Part shown: positions 1 to 5,668 of the stretch, one piece after another | Layout: the number at the start of each line of letters is the position of its first letter | Position numbering within the stretch: the first letter of the stretch is position 1 | Assembly (NCBI GenBank): GCA_937967705.1 | Contig: CALCJG010000099.1 | Coordinates: 1-5,735 of the forward strand | Origin: an uncultured Spirochaetia bacterium | GTDB lineage: Bacteria; Spirochaetota; UBA4802; JAGODF01 | Reading direction: 5' to 3' | Length of the DNA stretch: 5,735 nt | The notes under the pieces: model-generated | What the model saw: the letters and a program-made list of their open reading frames with translations, nothing else | Told to the model about the DNA's origin: nothing | Database searches by the model: none | Translations under genes and position numbers: made by a program

Positions 1-321
1 TGATTTCTTCATGGTGGAGTTCCTCGAAGGGAATGGGATACTACATATATAGCATCTTTTCCTTCATCTATAAATAATTTTGTGGATACAAGGGGAATAA
101 ATGACAGACTGCCCCCGGGGATCAAGCCGTTTCCGAAAAGGGGGCTAAAAAAATATTCCTCCGGTTTGCAGAAAAGTGTTTGATTTTTTTCCGATAATCC
201 TCTAATCACATATTTCTATCCACTCCCGACAGGCACGCTGACACAACGCTCCGCTGCCTGCCGTCAAAGAAAAGAAAAGCAACCCATTTGAACGATCGAT
301 TACGTTACGAGGTAAAAAAGA
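1..321. other. Non-coding upstream region of the hydrolase gene
   Basis: This stretch is richer in A and T than the genes that follow and I see no convincing gene in it. A 66-codon open frame on the minus strand (209 to 9) would start at GTG, lacks a well-placed ribosome site and resembles no family I know. Pieces that may matter are a GATAAT hexamer at 193-198 without a good -35 partner, a CCCCGGGG palindrome near 113-120, and a CAGGCA/TGCCTG inverted repeat (230-235 with 255-260) that could form a hairpin in the 5' leader. The promoter of the downstream gene is probably here, but I cannot place it. Confidence 0.5.
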
Positions 322-1350
322 ATGAATTTTTCCGAAACCAGTTGTGAGGTCTTCCAGGCGGACGAATCCACACGGCTCTTAATGCGGATCTGGATGCCAA
401 AAAACAAGCCCCGCGCCATTTTTCTGGCCATTCACGGGGGCATGGCCCATGCAGGAGACTGGGTCACCCCAGCCCTCTATTTCATGAAGAAGGATATCGC
501 CACTTACGCCCCGGACCTTCGCTGGCACGGCACCTTCCCCCAGTATAACCTGGGAACAAAGGTCTTTTTTCACATCGATTCCTACGATCAGTATGTCAAC
601 GACATCCATAACATGTATACCTGGATCTCGGAGCGTCACCCGGGAGTGCCTGTCTTCATCCTCTCCCATTCCAACGGCGCCCTCATCGCCCTTAAGTACG
701 CCCTCACCAGGGCCAAGGGAACAGACATCAAGGGCTTCGTGGTCTCCTCCCCCTGGCTGAAGAACAAGGTGGAGGTGCCGGCGGTGATGATTTCGCTCTC
801 GAAGATCCTCTCCAAGATCACCCCCACCATGGCCGTGGCTCCCGAACCCCTGACGGACAAACTCACTCACGATCAGGGGATCACGGCACGCCACCATGCC
901 GATGAATCCGCAGGACTCCGGGGCACCAAGGTATCAGTACGGCTGGGCGCCGAGTCGATGAAGACCCAGGGATGGGTCATCGAAAACATGCGCTACTGGG
1001 AGCATTTCCCCCTCTTCGCGGTGATCGCCGGGCAGGATCACCTGGCGGACCCGGACGTGAGCGAGGAGACGTTGAGGACGATCCCCTCCCCGCTTCTGAC
1101 CCTTACCCGTTATGAGCAGAACTTTCACGAGAATTTCAACGAGATCAACCGAGAGGAGATATACGGCCAGATCGCCCAGTGGATGGAGAAGCTGATGGGG
1201 GGAGGAGCCAAGAAGTCTGCTGCTGCGCCGGCCAAAGCAAAACCGAAGGCCGCTCCCAAAGCGAAAGCTAAACCGAAAGCAAAGGCCAAGCCGAAAGCCA
1301 AACCCAAGGCAAAGGCCCAGCCGAAAAAGGGGAGCAGCAAAAAGAAGTAG
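322..1350 (+). CDS. Alpha/beta hydrolase (S33 / monoglyceride lipase-like) with Lys/Ala/Pro-rich C-terminal tail
   Basis: This 342-residue protein is a probable serine hydrolase of the Hydrolase_4 / S33 group (monoglyceride lipases, PldB-type lysophospholipases). Residues 1-292 form the catalytic domain. The oxyanion-hole segment HGGMAHAGDW is at 38-47. The nucleophile elbow is SHSNG at 115-119, with Ser117 as nucleophile; Ser replaces the first Gly of GxSxG. The acid is probably Asp239 in AGQDHLADP, and the base His269 in NFHENFNE, which resembles the HE-x-x-NE motif of monoglyceride lipases. I see no signal peptide or membrane segment, so it is probably cytoplasmic. The substrate is inferred only as an acyl ester or lysolipid. 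Residues 296-342 are a low-complexity tail with about 20 Lys and no acidic residues, not expected in this family. The ATG is supported by GAGG at 309-312. The gene appears monocistronic, with a terminator 27 bases after its stop. Confidence 0.9.
   Translation: MNFSETSCEVFQADESTRLLMRIWMPKNKPRAIFLAIHGGMAHAGDWVTPALYFMKKDIATYAPDLRWHGTFPQYNLGTKVFFHIDSYDQYVNDIHNMYTWISERHPGVPVFILSHSNGALIALKYALTRAKGTDIKGFVVSSPWLKNKVEVPAVMISLSKILSKITPTMAVAPEPLTDKLTHDQGITARHHADESAGLRGTKVSVRLGAESMKTQGWVIENMRYWEHFPLFAVIAGQDHLADPDVSEETLRTIPSPLLTLTRYEQNFHENFNEINREEIYGQIAQWMEKLMGGGAKKSAAAPAKAKPKAAPKAKAKPKAKAKPKAKPKAKAQPKKGSSKKK
1231..1332 (+). repeat. AKPK-type low-complexity repeat coding the hydrolase tail
   Basis: The repeat encodes residues 304-337 of the hydrolase as irregular copies of Ala-Lys-Pro-Lys and Ala-Lys, then a KKGSSKKK end. 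Lys alternates AAA and AAG and Ala uses several codons, so the copies differ at the DNA level. This suggests the composition is kept at the protein level rather than being a fresh slippage expansion. Comparable tails occur in histone-H1-like bacterial proteins and in the AAKPA repeats of AlgP and PhaF, where they bind DNA. The same role here is inference only. Confidence 0.85.
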
Positions 1351-1376
1351 CCAACCCCTCATTCAGAAACAGCAGA

Positions 1377-1420
1377 GGCGAAGGAGTTAGGGAACAGTGC
1401 CCCGACCCTTCGCCTTTTTT
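1377..1420 (+). terminator. Rho-independent terminator of the hydrolase gene
   Basis: An eight-base perfect stem, GGCGAAGG (1377-1384) with CCTTCGCC (1407-1414), is followed directly by six Ts (1415-1420). The loop of 22 bases can pair further through GGG and CCC. It lies just after the hydrolase stop codon and between convergent genes. Read from the minus strand, the same hairpin lacks a good U tract, so it is at best a weak terminator for the CoA-transferase gene, and I found no better one for that gene before 1377. Confidence 0.9.
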
Positions 1421-1469
1421 CATTATCCTGACGGGATTATTATTATTTCCGGTTAAAAACCATTCATCA

Positions 1470-3452
1470 TCAACCTTGAACGATCTCCCCGAAATGGAGT
1501 ATGTAGAGGCCCATGTCCCCCTCTATGGACTTGTCCAGGCGGTGCCCCTCCTTCCGGAAATGGTTGAGAAGGGCGATCATGGATTTGTTCTCCAAAAGGA
1601 CATCCACCGTAAAGCCGGACAGTCCCTTCTCCCGGGCCACCTCGATGAGCCGGGAGAGGAGCAGCGTGCCGATCCCCTGCTTCTGGCAGTCGTCCCGCAC
1701 CGCCACGGCAAAGTTGGCAAAATGGCCGTCCTCGATAAAGTAGCGCCCCACGCCCAGGATCACCTCCCGCTCCTCCTGCCGCCGCACGGCGAATATGGCC
1801 ATCTCCTTCAGGTAATCGATGACCACCAGCTTCTGGAGTATCTCATGGGGCATCTCCTTGTGCGAAACGAACCGGTTGTAGAGGCTCTCCAGGGAGAGGG
1901 AGTACTTGAACTCCTTGAGAAGGCGCTCGTCGCTGAACTTGACGGGACGGAGGAAGACCTCCTCCCCGGAGGACGTTACCGCGCGGCGCTCCAGATCCTC
2001 GGGATACCGCCCCCCCTCGCCGGCGATAAAGACCTGGTCCCGGTAGATCAGGTTGTTCTGCCTGGCCTCCTCTATCAGCCAGGGACGGAAATCGGGATGG
2101 GCTATGCCTATGAGATCCATGGCCCTCTCCCTTATGTTCTTGCCTGTCAGCGCGGCGATCCCGTACTCCGTCACCACATACTGCATGTCCCCCCGGCCGA
2201 GGGTCACCCCCTCGCCCTCCTTGAGGAAGGGGACGATACGGGAGATCTTCCCGCTCCGGTCCGTGGACCGCAGCACCACGATGGACTTTCCCTCGGAGGC
2301 CAGGGAGGCCCCCCGGGCGAAGTCGGCGATCCCCCCCAGGCCGCTGTAGAACGTCCTGCCGATGGATTCCGCCGTGGCCTGCCCCGTCAGGTCGATGGAT
2401 AAAATCCCGTTGAGGGCCACCATGTTGTCGTGCCGGGCTATCACCACCGGGTTGTTGGTGTAGTCTACCCCTCGAAGCTCCACGGAATCGTTGTTGTGCA
2501 GAAACTCATAGGTATCCCGGCTGCCCAGACAGATGGTGGCCACGGTCCTGCCCGTGTCGAAGCCCTTGCGGGTATTGTCCACGGCACCCGAGCGGATCAG
2601 CCGGACCAGATCGTCGTTGAGCAGTTCGGAGTGAATGCCCAGATGACTTCGGGATTCCAGGAAGGGCAGTACGGCCCGGGCGGTGCTTCCGTGCCCCGCC
2701 TGCAGGGTGCTGCCGTCCTCAATGAGGGAGGCGGCGTAGCGGCCGATTTTACTGTCGATTTCATCCAGGGGCCTGTAGTGGAATTCGAAGAGGGGCTCCG
2801 CATAGGGGACGATGCAGTCCAGCTCCTCCAGGGGTATCAGGGCATCGCCGCCGACATAGGGCATCTGGGGATTCATCTGGGCAATGACCAGCGGGGCGTG
2901 CTCCACGGCCGCCCGGGTAACGTCCACACTGATCCCCAGGCTTACCCGCCCCCGATCGTCCGGAAGAGAGACCTGTATGACCGCCAGGTCCAGGGGGATG
3001 AGGCCGCGGCGGAAGAGGCCCGGCACCCGGGAGAGGAAGACGGCATTGTAGTCGCCGTAGCCCCGGTTGACGGTGCCGCGCATGTTCTCGCGGATGGAAA
3101 AGCACTGCTGGCGGAAATAGCGCTCCAGCTTCTCGTAACGGTACTGCTCCAGGCCGAAGACCAGGACCACGTACATCTCAGTGTCGAAGAGGGCCTTGGG
3201 GTTGGCCTCGGCGTAGTCGATCATGGCCTGCAGGAGATACCCCGGCTGGCCGCATCCCGTCCCTATGAAGATGCGGCTGCCCCGCTTGATGCGGGCAAAA
3301 ATCTCATCCTTGGGGAGAAATTTACCGGGATACTGCCGTTCCAGCTCCCGGACCGTACGGTCCCATTGTTCCGCGTCGTGCAAGGAGTCGGCACCCCCTC
3401 GTTCATTGCTGCGCCCCTTTCCAGCCTCGGGCCTCCGGGAGCGTCCGTTCAA
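1470..3452 (-). CDS. Acetyl-CoA hydrolase/CoA-transferase fused to a C-terminal GNAT acetyltransferase domain
   Basis: This 660-residue protein has two parts. Residues about 45-480 match the acetyl-CoA hydrolase / 4-hydroxybutyrate CoA-transferase family, which moves CoA between acyl-CoA and a carboxylate. Visible marks are FIGTGCGQP (62-70), GIHSE (272-276) with Glu276 as the likely covalent catalytic glutamate, the Gly-rich SGLGGIADFARGA (370-382), and the C-terminal EYGIAALTGKNIRERA to IAHPDFR (429-456). Residues about 496-655 are a GNAT domain with the acetyl-CoA-binding motif QKQGIG (590-595) in the usual strand-helix context. The donor acyl-CoA and the GNAT acceptor cannot be read from sequence. 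No in-frame ATG occurs before Met77, which lies beyond the GTGCGQP motif, so a non-ATG start is required: TTG at 3452 (GGAAGGG, 10-base spacing) or TTG at 3383 (GAGGGGG, 10-base spacing). It follows the ABC gene by 28 bases, suggesting one operon. Confidence 0.93.
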   Translation of the reverse strand: MNGRSRRPEAGKGRSNERGGADSLHDAEQWDRTVRELERQYPGKFLPKDEIFARIKRGSRIFIGTGCGQPGYLLQAMIDYAEANPKALFDTEMYVVLVFGLEQYRYEKLERYFRQQCFSIRENMRGTVNRGYGDYNAVFLSRVPGLFRRGLIPLDLAVIQVSLPDDRGRVSLGISVDVTRAAVEHAPLVIAQMNPQMPYVGGDALIPLEELDCIVPYAEPLFEFHYRPLDEIDSKIGRYAASLIEDGSTLQAGHGSTARAVLPFLESRSHLGIHSELLNDDLVRLIRSGAVDNTRKGFDTGRTVATICLGSRDTYEFLHNNDSVELRGVDYTNNPVVIARHDNMVALNGILSIDLTGQATAESIGRTFYSGLGGIADFARGASLASEGKSIVVLRSTDRSGKISRIVPFLKEGEGVTLGRGDMQYVVTEYGIAALTGKNIRERAMDLIGIAHPDFRPWLIEEARQNNLIYRDQVFIAGEGGRYPEDLERRAVTSSGEEVFLRPVKFSDERLLKEFKYSLSLESLYNRFVSHKEMPHEILQKLVVIDYLKEMAIFAVRRQEEREVILGVGRYFIEDGHFANFAVAVRDDCQKQGIGTLLLSRLIEVAREKGLSGFTVDVLLENKSMIALLNHFRKEGHRLDKSIEGDMGLYILHFGEIVQG

Positions 3453-3480
3453 ATCTACATCACCCTTCCGCTGATGTCAA

Positions 3481-4256
3481 TCAAAGTCCCAGCAGGGTGT
3501 AATAGCGCCCCTCATGCTCCTGCACCCGCACCTCCCGGCCGAAGAGGACGCTGAGCCTCTCAGCGGTCAGCCCCTCCCGGATCTCCCCCTGAAAGAGGCA
3601 GCCGCCCCGATGCAGGAGAAAAATACGGTTGAACAGCGGCGTGATTTCCTCCGTGTGATGGGTCACGTAGAGTAGCGGCAAATCCCTCTCCCGGGACAGG
3701 GACCCCACCGTAAACAGGAGGTCCTCCCGGGCCGCCAGATCCAGCCCCCGGGAGGGCTCGTCGAGAATCATCAGCTCCGGATCGCCGATGAGGGCACGCA
3801 GAAACATCACCTTCTGTTTTTCCCCGTCCGAGAGGACACCGAAGGGATCACGCTCCCTGCCGCCGAGACCCGAGAGGGCCAGAAGCTCCCGGCCACGGCA
3901 CACATCCCCCGCCCCCGGCTCTTCGTAGAGGCCGATGGAGGCATACAAACCGCTCAGAACCACATCGAGAACCCTCTCAGCGCCGCCGAAGCTCTCCCGC
4001 AGATTGCCGCTGATGTAGCCGATTCGCTTTCGCAGTTCCCGGAGATCCTGACCGGGGCCGCTCCCCCGAAGCGGAAAACGCTCCCCCCGCTGGAGCACGA
4101 ATAGCCGGTGATGATCTCCAGGAGGCGGGTCTTGCCGGAACCGTTGCGTCCGAAAAGGACCCACCGCTCGCCGGGGCGTATGTGCCAGGAGATGTCCCGG
4201 AGTACGAACTCCTCCCGGGGGTAATAGTAGAGGGAGATGTTTTTCAGTTCGATCAC
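3481..4256 (-). pseudogene. ABC transporter ATP-binding protein, interrupted by a one-base frameshift
   Basis: Two overlapping frames together make one ATPase of about 258 residues, a normal length. The first frame starts at GTG 4256 (GAGG six bases upstream; protein begins as (M)IELKNISLYY) and holds Walker A GRNGSGKT (36-43). The second frame holds RKRIGYIS in the Q-loop region (with Ser rather than Gln), signature LSDGEKQ (about 142-148), Walker B LMILDEP (about 162-168), D-loop SRGLD and the H-loop His (about 200). The frames join if one G is added to a five-G tract (minus strand of 4063-4067) or a six-G tract (4083-4088). The first reads more naturally, giving VFRFGGSGPGQDLREL. The overall look is of single-domain, ModF-like soluble ABC ATPases; no membrane partner is nearby. 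It may be a true pseudogene, a sequencing error, or a recoded or phase-variable gene. Without correction, the first frame ends at 3954 and lacks Walker B. Confidence 0.85.
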
Positions 4257-4270
4257 GGTGCGCCTCGCCG

Positions 4271-4289
4271 GGAGGGATTTACTCCCTCC
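4271..4289 (-). promoter_or_regulatory. Perfect inverted repeat in the ABC gene 5' leader
   Basis: On the minus strand GGAGGGA, a five-base loop GTAAA and TCCCTCC form a perfect seven-base hairpin ending 14 bases before the GTG start. The left arm looks like a strong Shine-Dalgarno sequence but has no start codon at a usable distance, and it is locked in the stem. It may position or restrict ribosome entry at the weaker GAGG that follows. This role is inference. Confidence 0.35.
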
Positions 4290-4320
4290 AAAAGATCCCG
4301 TAGTATCTCCTCTGTAAACG

Positions 4321-4350
4321 AAAAAAAGAGGGGCCACCGGGTCCCCCCTC
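4321..4350 (-). terminator. Terminator-like hairpin with seven-T tail, in the leader of the ABC gene
   Basis: Read on the minus strand, GAGGGG (4350-4345) pairs with CCCCTC (4333-4328) across an 11-base loop and is followed at once by seven Ts (4327-4321). This is the form of an intrinsic terminator acting leftwards, yet no minus-strand gene lies just upstream; the nearest is the tRNA more than a kilobase away. It sits 65 bases before the ABC start. A GATAAT -10-like hexamer on the minus strand (4362-4357) would begin transcripts right at this hairpin. It may be an attenuator, a stop for antisense transcription from the divergent gene, or a 5' stabilising stem. Confidence 0.6.
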
Positions 4351-4374
4351 CGCGGAATTATCACCACTGCGGTC

Positions 4375-4403
4375 TTGACAAAACTTTTTTTAAAGGATAG
4401 CAT
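4375..4403 (+). promoter_or_regulatory. Sigma70-type promoter of the 280-residue protein gene
   Basis: A perfect -35 TTGACA (4375-4380) is separated by 17 bases from TAGCAT (4398-4403), which matches four of six -10 positions including the key A2 and T6. Transcription would start near 4410 and leave a leader of about 100 bases before the ATG at 4514. The leader contains GGTG/CACC and GCGCA/TGCGC (4448-4452 with 4470-4474) inverted repeats. The -35 region lies in the same divergent spacer as the minus-strand leader of the ABC gene. Confidence 0.75.
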
Positions 4404-4491
4404 AGTGTGGTCGGGGTGATGACACCGAAACGGGAACGCCCCTCACCGCGCAAGACGACGGAGTAGGACTGCGCAACGGGAGAAATCACAC

Positions 4492-4524
4492 ATGCTTAAA
4501 CGAGAGGTCTTAAATGTTAGATGA
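4492..4524 (+). CDS. Possible 10-residue leader peptide overlapping the next start
   Basis: ATG at 4492 opens a short frame, MLKREVLNVR, ending at TGA 4522-4524, which lies inside the first codons of the 280-residue gene in another frame. GGGAG at 4478-4482 is nine bases upstream, so the start could be used. If translated, its ribosomes would cover the main gene's GAGAGG and ATG and could couple or limit its translation. No amino-acid run suggests classical attenuation. It may well be chance. Confidence 0.2.
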   Translation: MLKREVLNVR

Positions 4525-5356
4525 CTTACTGCTTCCCGTAACCGAAGAGAAACTCCCCCTGGGCACCGTTCTGCGCCGCCGGGGAAACGGCAAGGACCAG
4601 CAGGGATGCCTGATGCGCTACGACGAGGAAAACAATTTTATCCTGGTCAACGTGATCGACCTCCTGGAGCAGACCCTGCTGGCCCGGGAGGGGATACTGC
4701 GGCCCCAGGAGGGGGACAGTATCTTCTACTACACCACCAGCTTCCGAAACAACCCCCGAGCCGATGAGGCCCTGGAGGTCGTGACTGGCTGGCCCATATA
4801 CAGGAAGCACGAAGACTTGCAGAAGAGCATCCTCAATTTCGTCCGCATAAGCTATGTTCCGGAACAGATCCTCGCGATGAAGAAACAGGACGCCCTGCAG
4901 CTCCTCTTCGTCCCCATACAGCAGATGTTCCGCATCGGGCGCTTTACGGAGAAGCGCAACTGGGACCGGGTGGGACTGGATCGGTTCAAGACCTGGCTGG
5001 AGGCCCTTCAGGAGGGGGATCACATCACCTACATCGCCCAGGTGCTGGAGCACAAGAGCTTCATACCCAAGTTCTATTCCGCCGGAACGCAGCCCCATCA
5101 GGTGACCGTCAAACTTCTGGACAACGAGCCCTTTGCCTTCAACGCCACCCACGGGGGCCACATCAAGGCAATGAAACCGGAGGGCGGTAAAAAACAGTTT
5201 TTGGTGGACGCCGGCTCCACCCACCTGGGAAGGGGAGTCAAGACGCCCCTGTCCACTACGAAGATGATCACGGGGGCTCTCAGCAAAACCTTTCCTGAGT
5301 TTTCCTTTACCCCAGTAGAGGGCCGCGGCGCCTTCGGGACACAGCAGAGCTATTGA
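4514..5356 (+). CDS. Conserved-looking protein of unknown function, 280 residues
   Basis: I do not recognise this family. The protein looks soluble: no signal peptide or membrane helix, and a single Cys (Cys32). The first 75 residues alternate hydrophobic and polar residues with Gly-rich turns (LPLGTVLRRRGNGKDQQG, then NNFILVNVIDL), suggesting a small beta-rich domain. The middle (about 100-180) looks mostly helical and charged. Residues about 190-235 return to strand-like segments (HQVTVKLLDNEPFAFNA), and the last 50 residues are rich in Gly, Lys, Ser and Thr and may be flexible. The ATG at 4514 has GAGAGG (4502-4507) six bases upstream. The gene is alone between its own promoter and terminator, divergent from the ABC/CoA-transferase operon. 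Composition resembles the neighbouring genes, which together with the regulatory signals supports a real gene. Confidence 0.85.
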   Translation: MLDDLLLPVTEEKLPLGTVLRRRGNGKDQQGCLMRYDEENNFILVNVIDLLEQTLLAREGILRPQEGDSIFYYTTSFRNNPRADEALEVVTGWPIYRKHEDLQKSILNFVRISYVPEQILAMKKQDALQLLFVPIQQMFRIGRFTEKRNWDRVGLDRFKTWLEALQEGDHITYIAQVLEHKSFIPKFYSAGTQPHQVTVKLLDNEPFAFNATHGGHIKAMKPEGGKKQFLVDAGSTHLGRGVKTPLSTTKMITGALSKTFPEFSFTPVEGRGAFGTQQSY

Positions 5357-5405
5357 GGAAACCCCGATCCCCGGGGCAGACCGGGAGGATGCCCCCCAAA
5401 CGACG

Positions 5406-5437
5406 AAACCCCTCCGCATTCCACGGAAGGGTTTTTT
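5406..5437 (+). terminator. Rho-independent terminator of the 280-residue protein gene
   Basis: AAACCCCTCCG (5406-5416) pairs with CGGAAGGGTTT (5424-5434) with one mismatch around a seven-base loop, and the run of Ts continues to 5437. A second, smaller inverted repeat, GGGGCA/TGCCCC (5373-5378 with 5390-5395), lies between the stop codon and this stem. On the minus strand the stem is preceded by As and followed by TTT, so it may also serve weakly for the tRNA transcript arriving from the right. Confidence 0.85.
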
Positions 5438-5482
5438 GCTGTCGGACTGCAGGTTAACTCCTTATGTCAAAGACCCGGTCAT

Positions 5483-5554
5483 TGCGCCTGGCACGAATCG
5501 AACGTGCGCACATGGCTCCGGAGGCCACTGCTCTATCCCCTGAGCTACAGGCGC
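5483..5554 (-). tRNA. tRNA-Arg, anticodon CCG (reads CGG)
   Basis: The minus strand folds into a complete cloverleaf of 72 bases: acceptor GCGCCTG/CAGGCGC with discriminator A, D stem GCTC/GAGC with loop AGGGGATA, anticodon stem GTGGC/GCCAT with seven-base loop CTCCGGA, a short variable loop, and T stem GCACG/CGTGC with loop TTCGATT. Position 34-36 is CCG, which decodes the Arg codon CGG. G37, the discriminator A and an A in the D loop fit arginine identity. The terminal CCA is not encoded, so it must be added by the nucleotidyltransferase. Confidence 0.95.
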
Positions 5555-5573
5555 AGAACATCCACGAGGGTAA

Positions 5574-5602
5574 AGTATTCCAAAGCCGCCGATTTCTTGC
5601 AA
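5574..5602 (-). promoter_or_regulatory. Sigma70-type promoter of tRNA-Arg
   Basis: On the minus strand TTGCAA (5602-5597) and AATACT (5579-5574) are separated by exactly 17 bases. Transcription would start near 5567, leaving about a dozen bases of 5' leader before the mature tRNA end at 5554. Its position directly upstream of the tRNA and after a terminator-like element supports an independent tRNA transcription unit. Confidence 0.6.
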
Positions 5603-5603
5603 T

Positions 5604-5641
5604 AAAAAAATTAGCCCCTCCCCGGTTTTCCGGCAAAGAGG
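5604..5641 (-). terminator. Probable terminator of the right-edge minus-strand gene
   Basis: Read on the minus strand, CCTC and CCGG arms (5641-5638 and 5633-5630) pair with CCGG and GAGG arms (5625-5622 and 5620-5617) around an AAAA loop, with an unequal internal loop between the two short stems. GGCTAA and seven Ts (to 5604) follow. It is an imperfect hairpin but correctly placed, 28 bases after the stop codon of the partial gene and just before the tRNA promoter. Confidence 0.5.
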
Positions 5642-5668
5642 AAGGCGGGAGATATCAGGACCGGGGGA

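Noticed and set aside
100..175. Possible riboswitch (c-di-GMP-I-like words on the minus strand)
   Set aside because: Only scattered GC-rich words match; the conserved core and paired arms could not be assembled.
9..209. 66-codon minus-strand frame at the left edge
   Set aside because: GTG start with no well-placed ribosome site, no recognisable motif, and location in the upstream region of the divergent gene.
934..1362. Minus-strand frames rich in Leu, Phe and Gly opposite the hydrolase tail
   Set aside because: The apparent membrane-like composition is the reverse complement of Lys/Ala/Pro codons, so it is an artefact of the repeat.
1476..3554. Long plus-strand open frames (308 and 374 codons) opposite the CoA-transferase/GNAT gene
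   Set aside because: They lie antisense to a gene with clear family motifs, contain no recognisable motif themselves, and are typical mirror frames of GC-rich coding DNA.
4063..4088. Canonical programmed -1 frameshift heptamer in the ABC gene
   Set aside because: Neither G tract fits X-XXY-YYZ, since the base before the run is C. Slippage remains possible but not by the classical signal.
4448..4474. Possible mini-ykkC / guanidine-type element because of ACGA words
   Set aside because: The required two tandem short hairpins with ACGR loops are not present.
5365..5378. GATCCCCGGGG near 5366-5376 resembling the reverse complement of the CCCCGGGGATC near 113-123
   Set aside because: Short GC-rich palindromic match, the flanks differ and there is no sign of a mobile element or attachment site pair.
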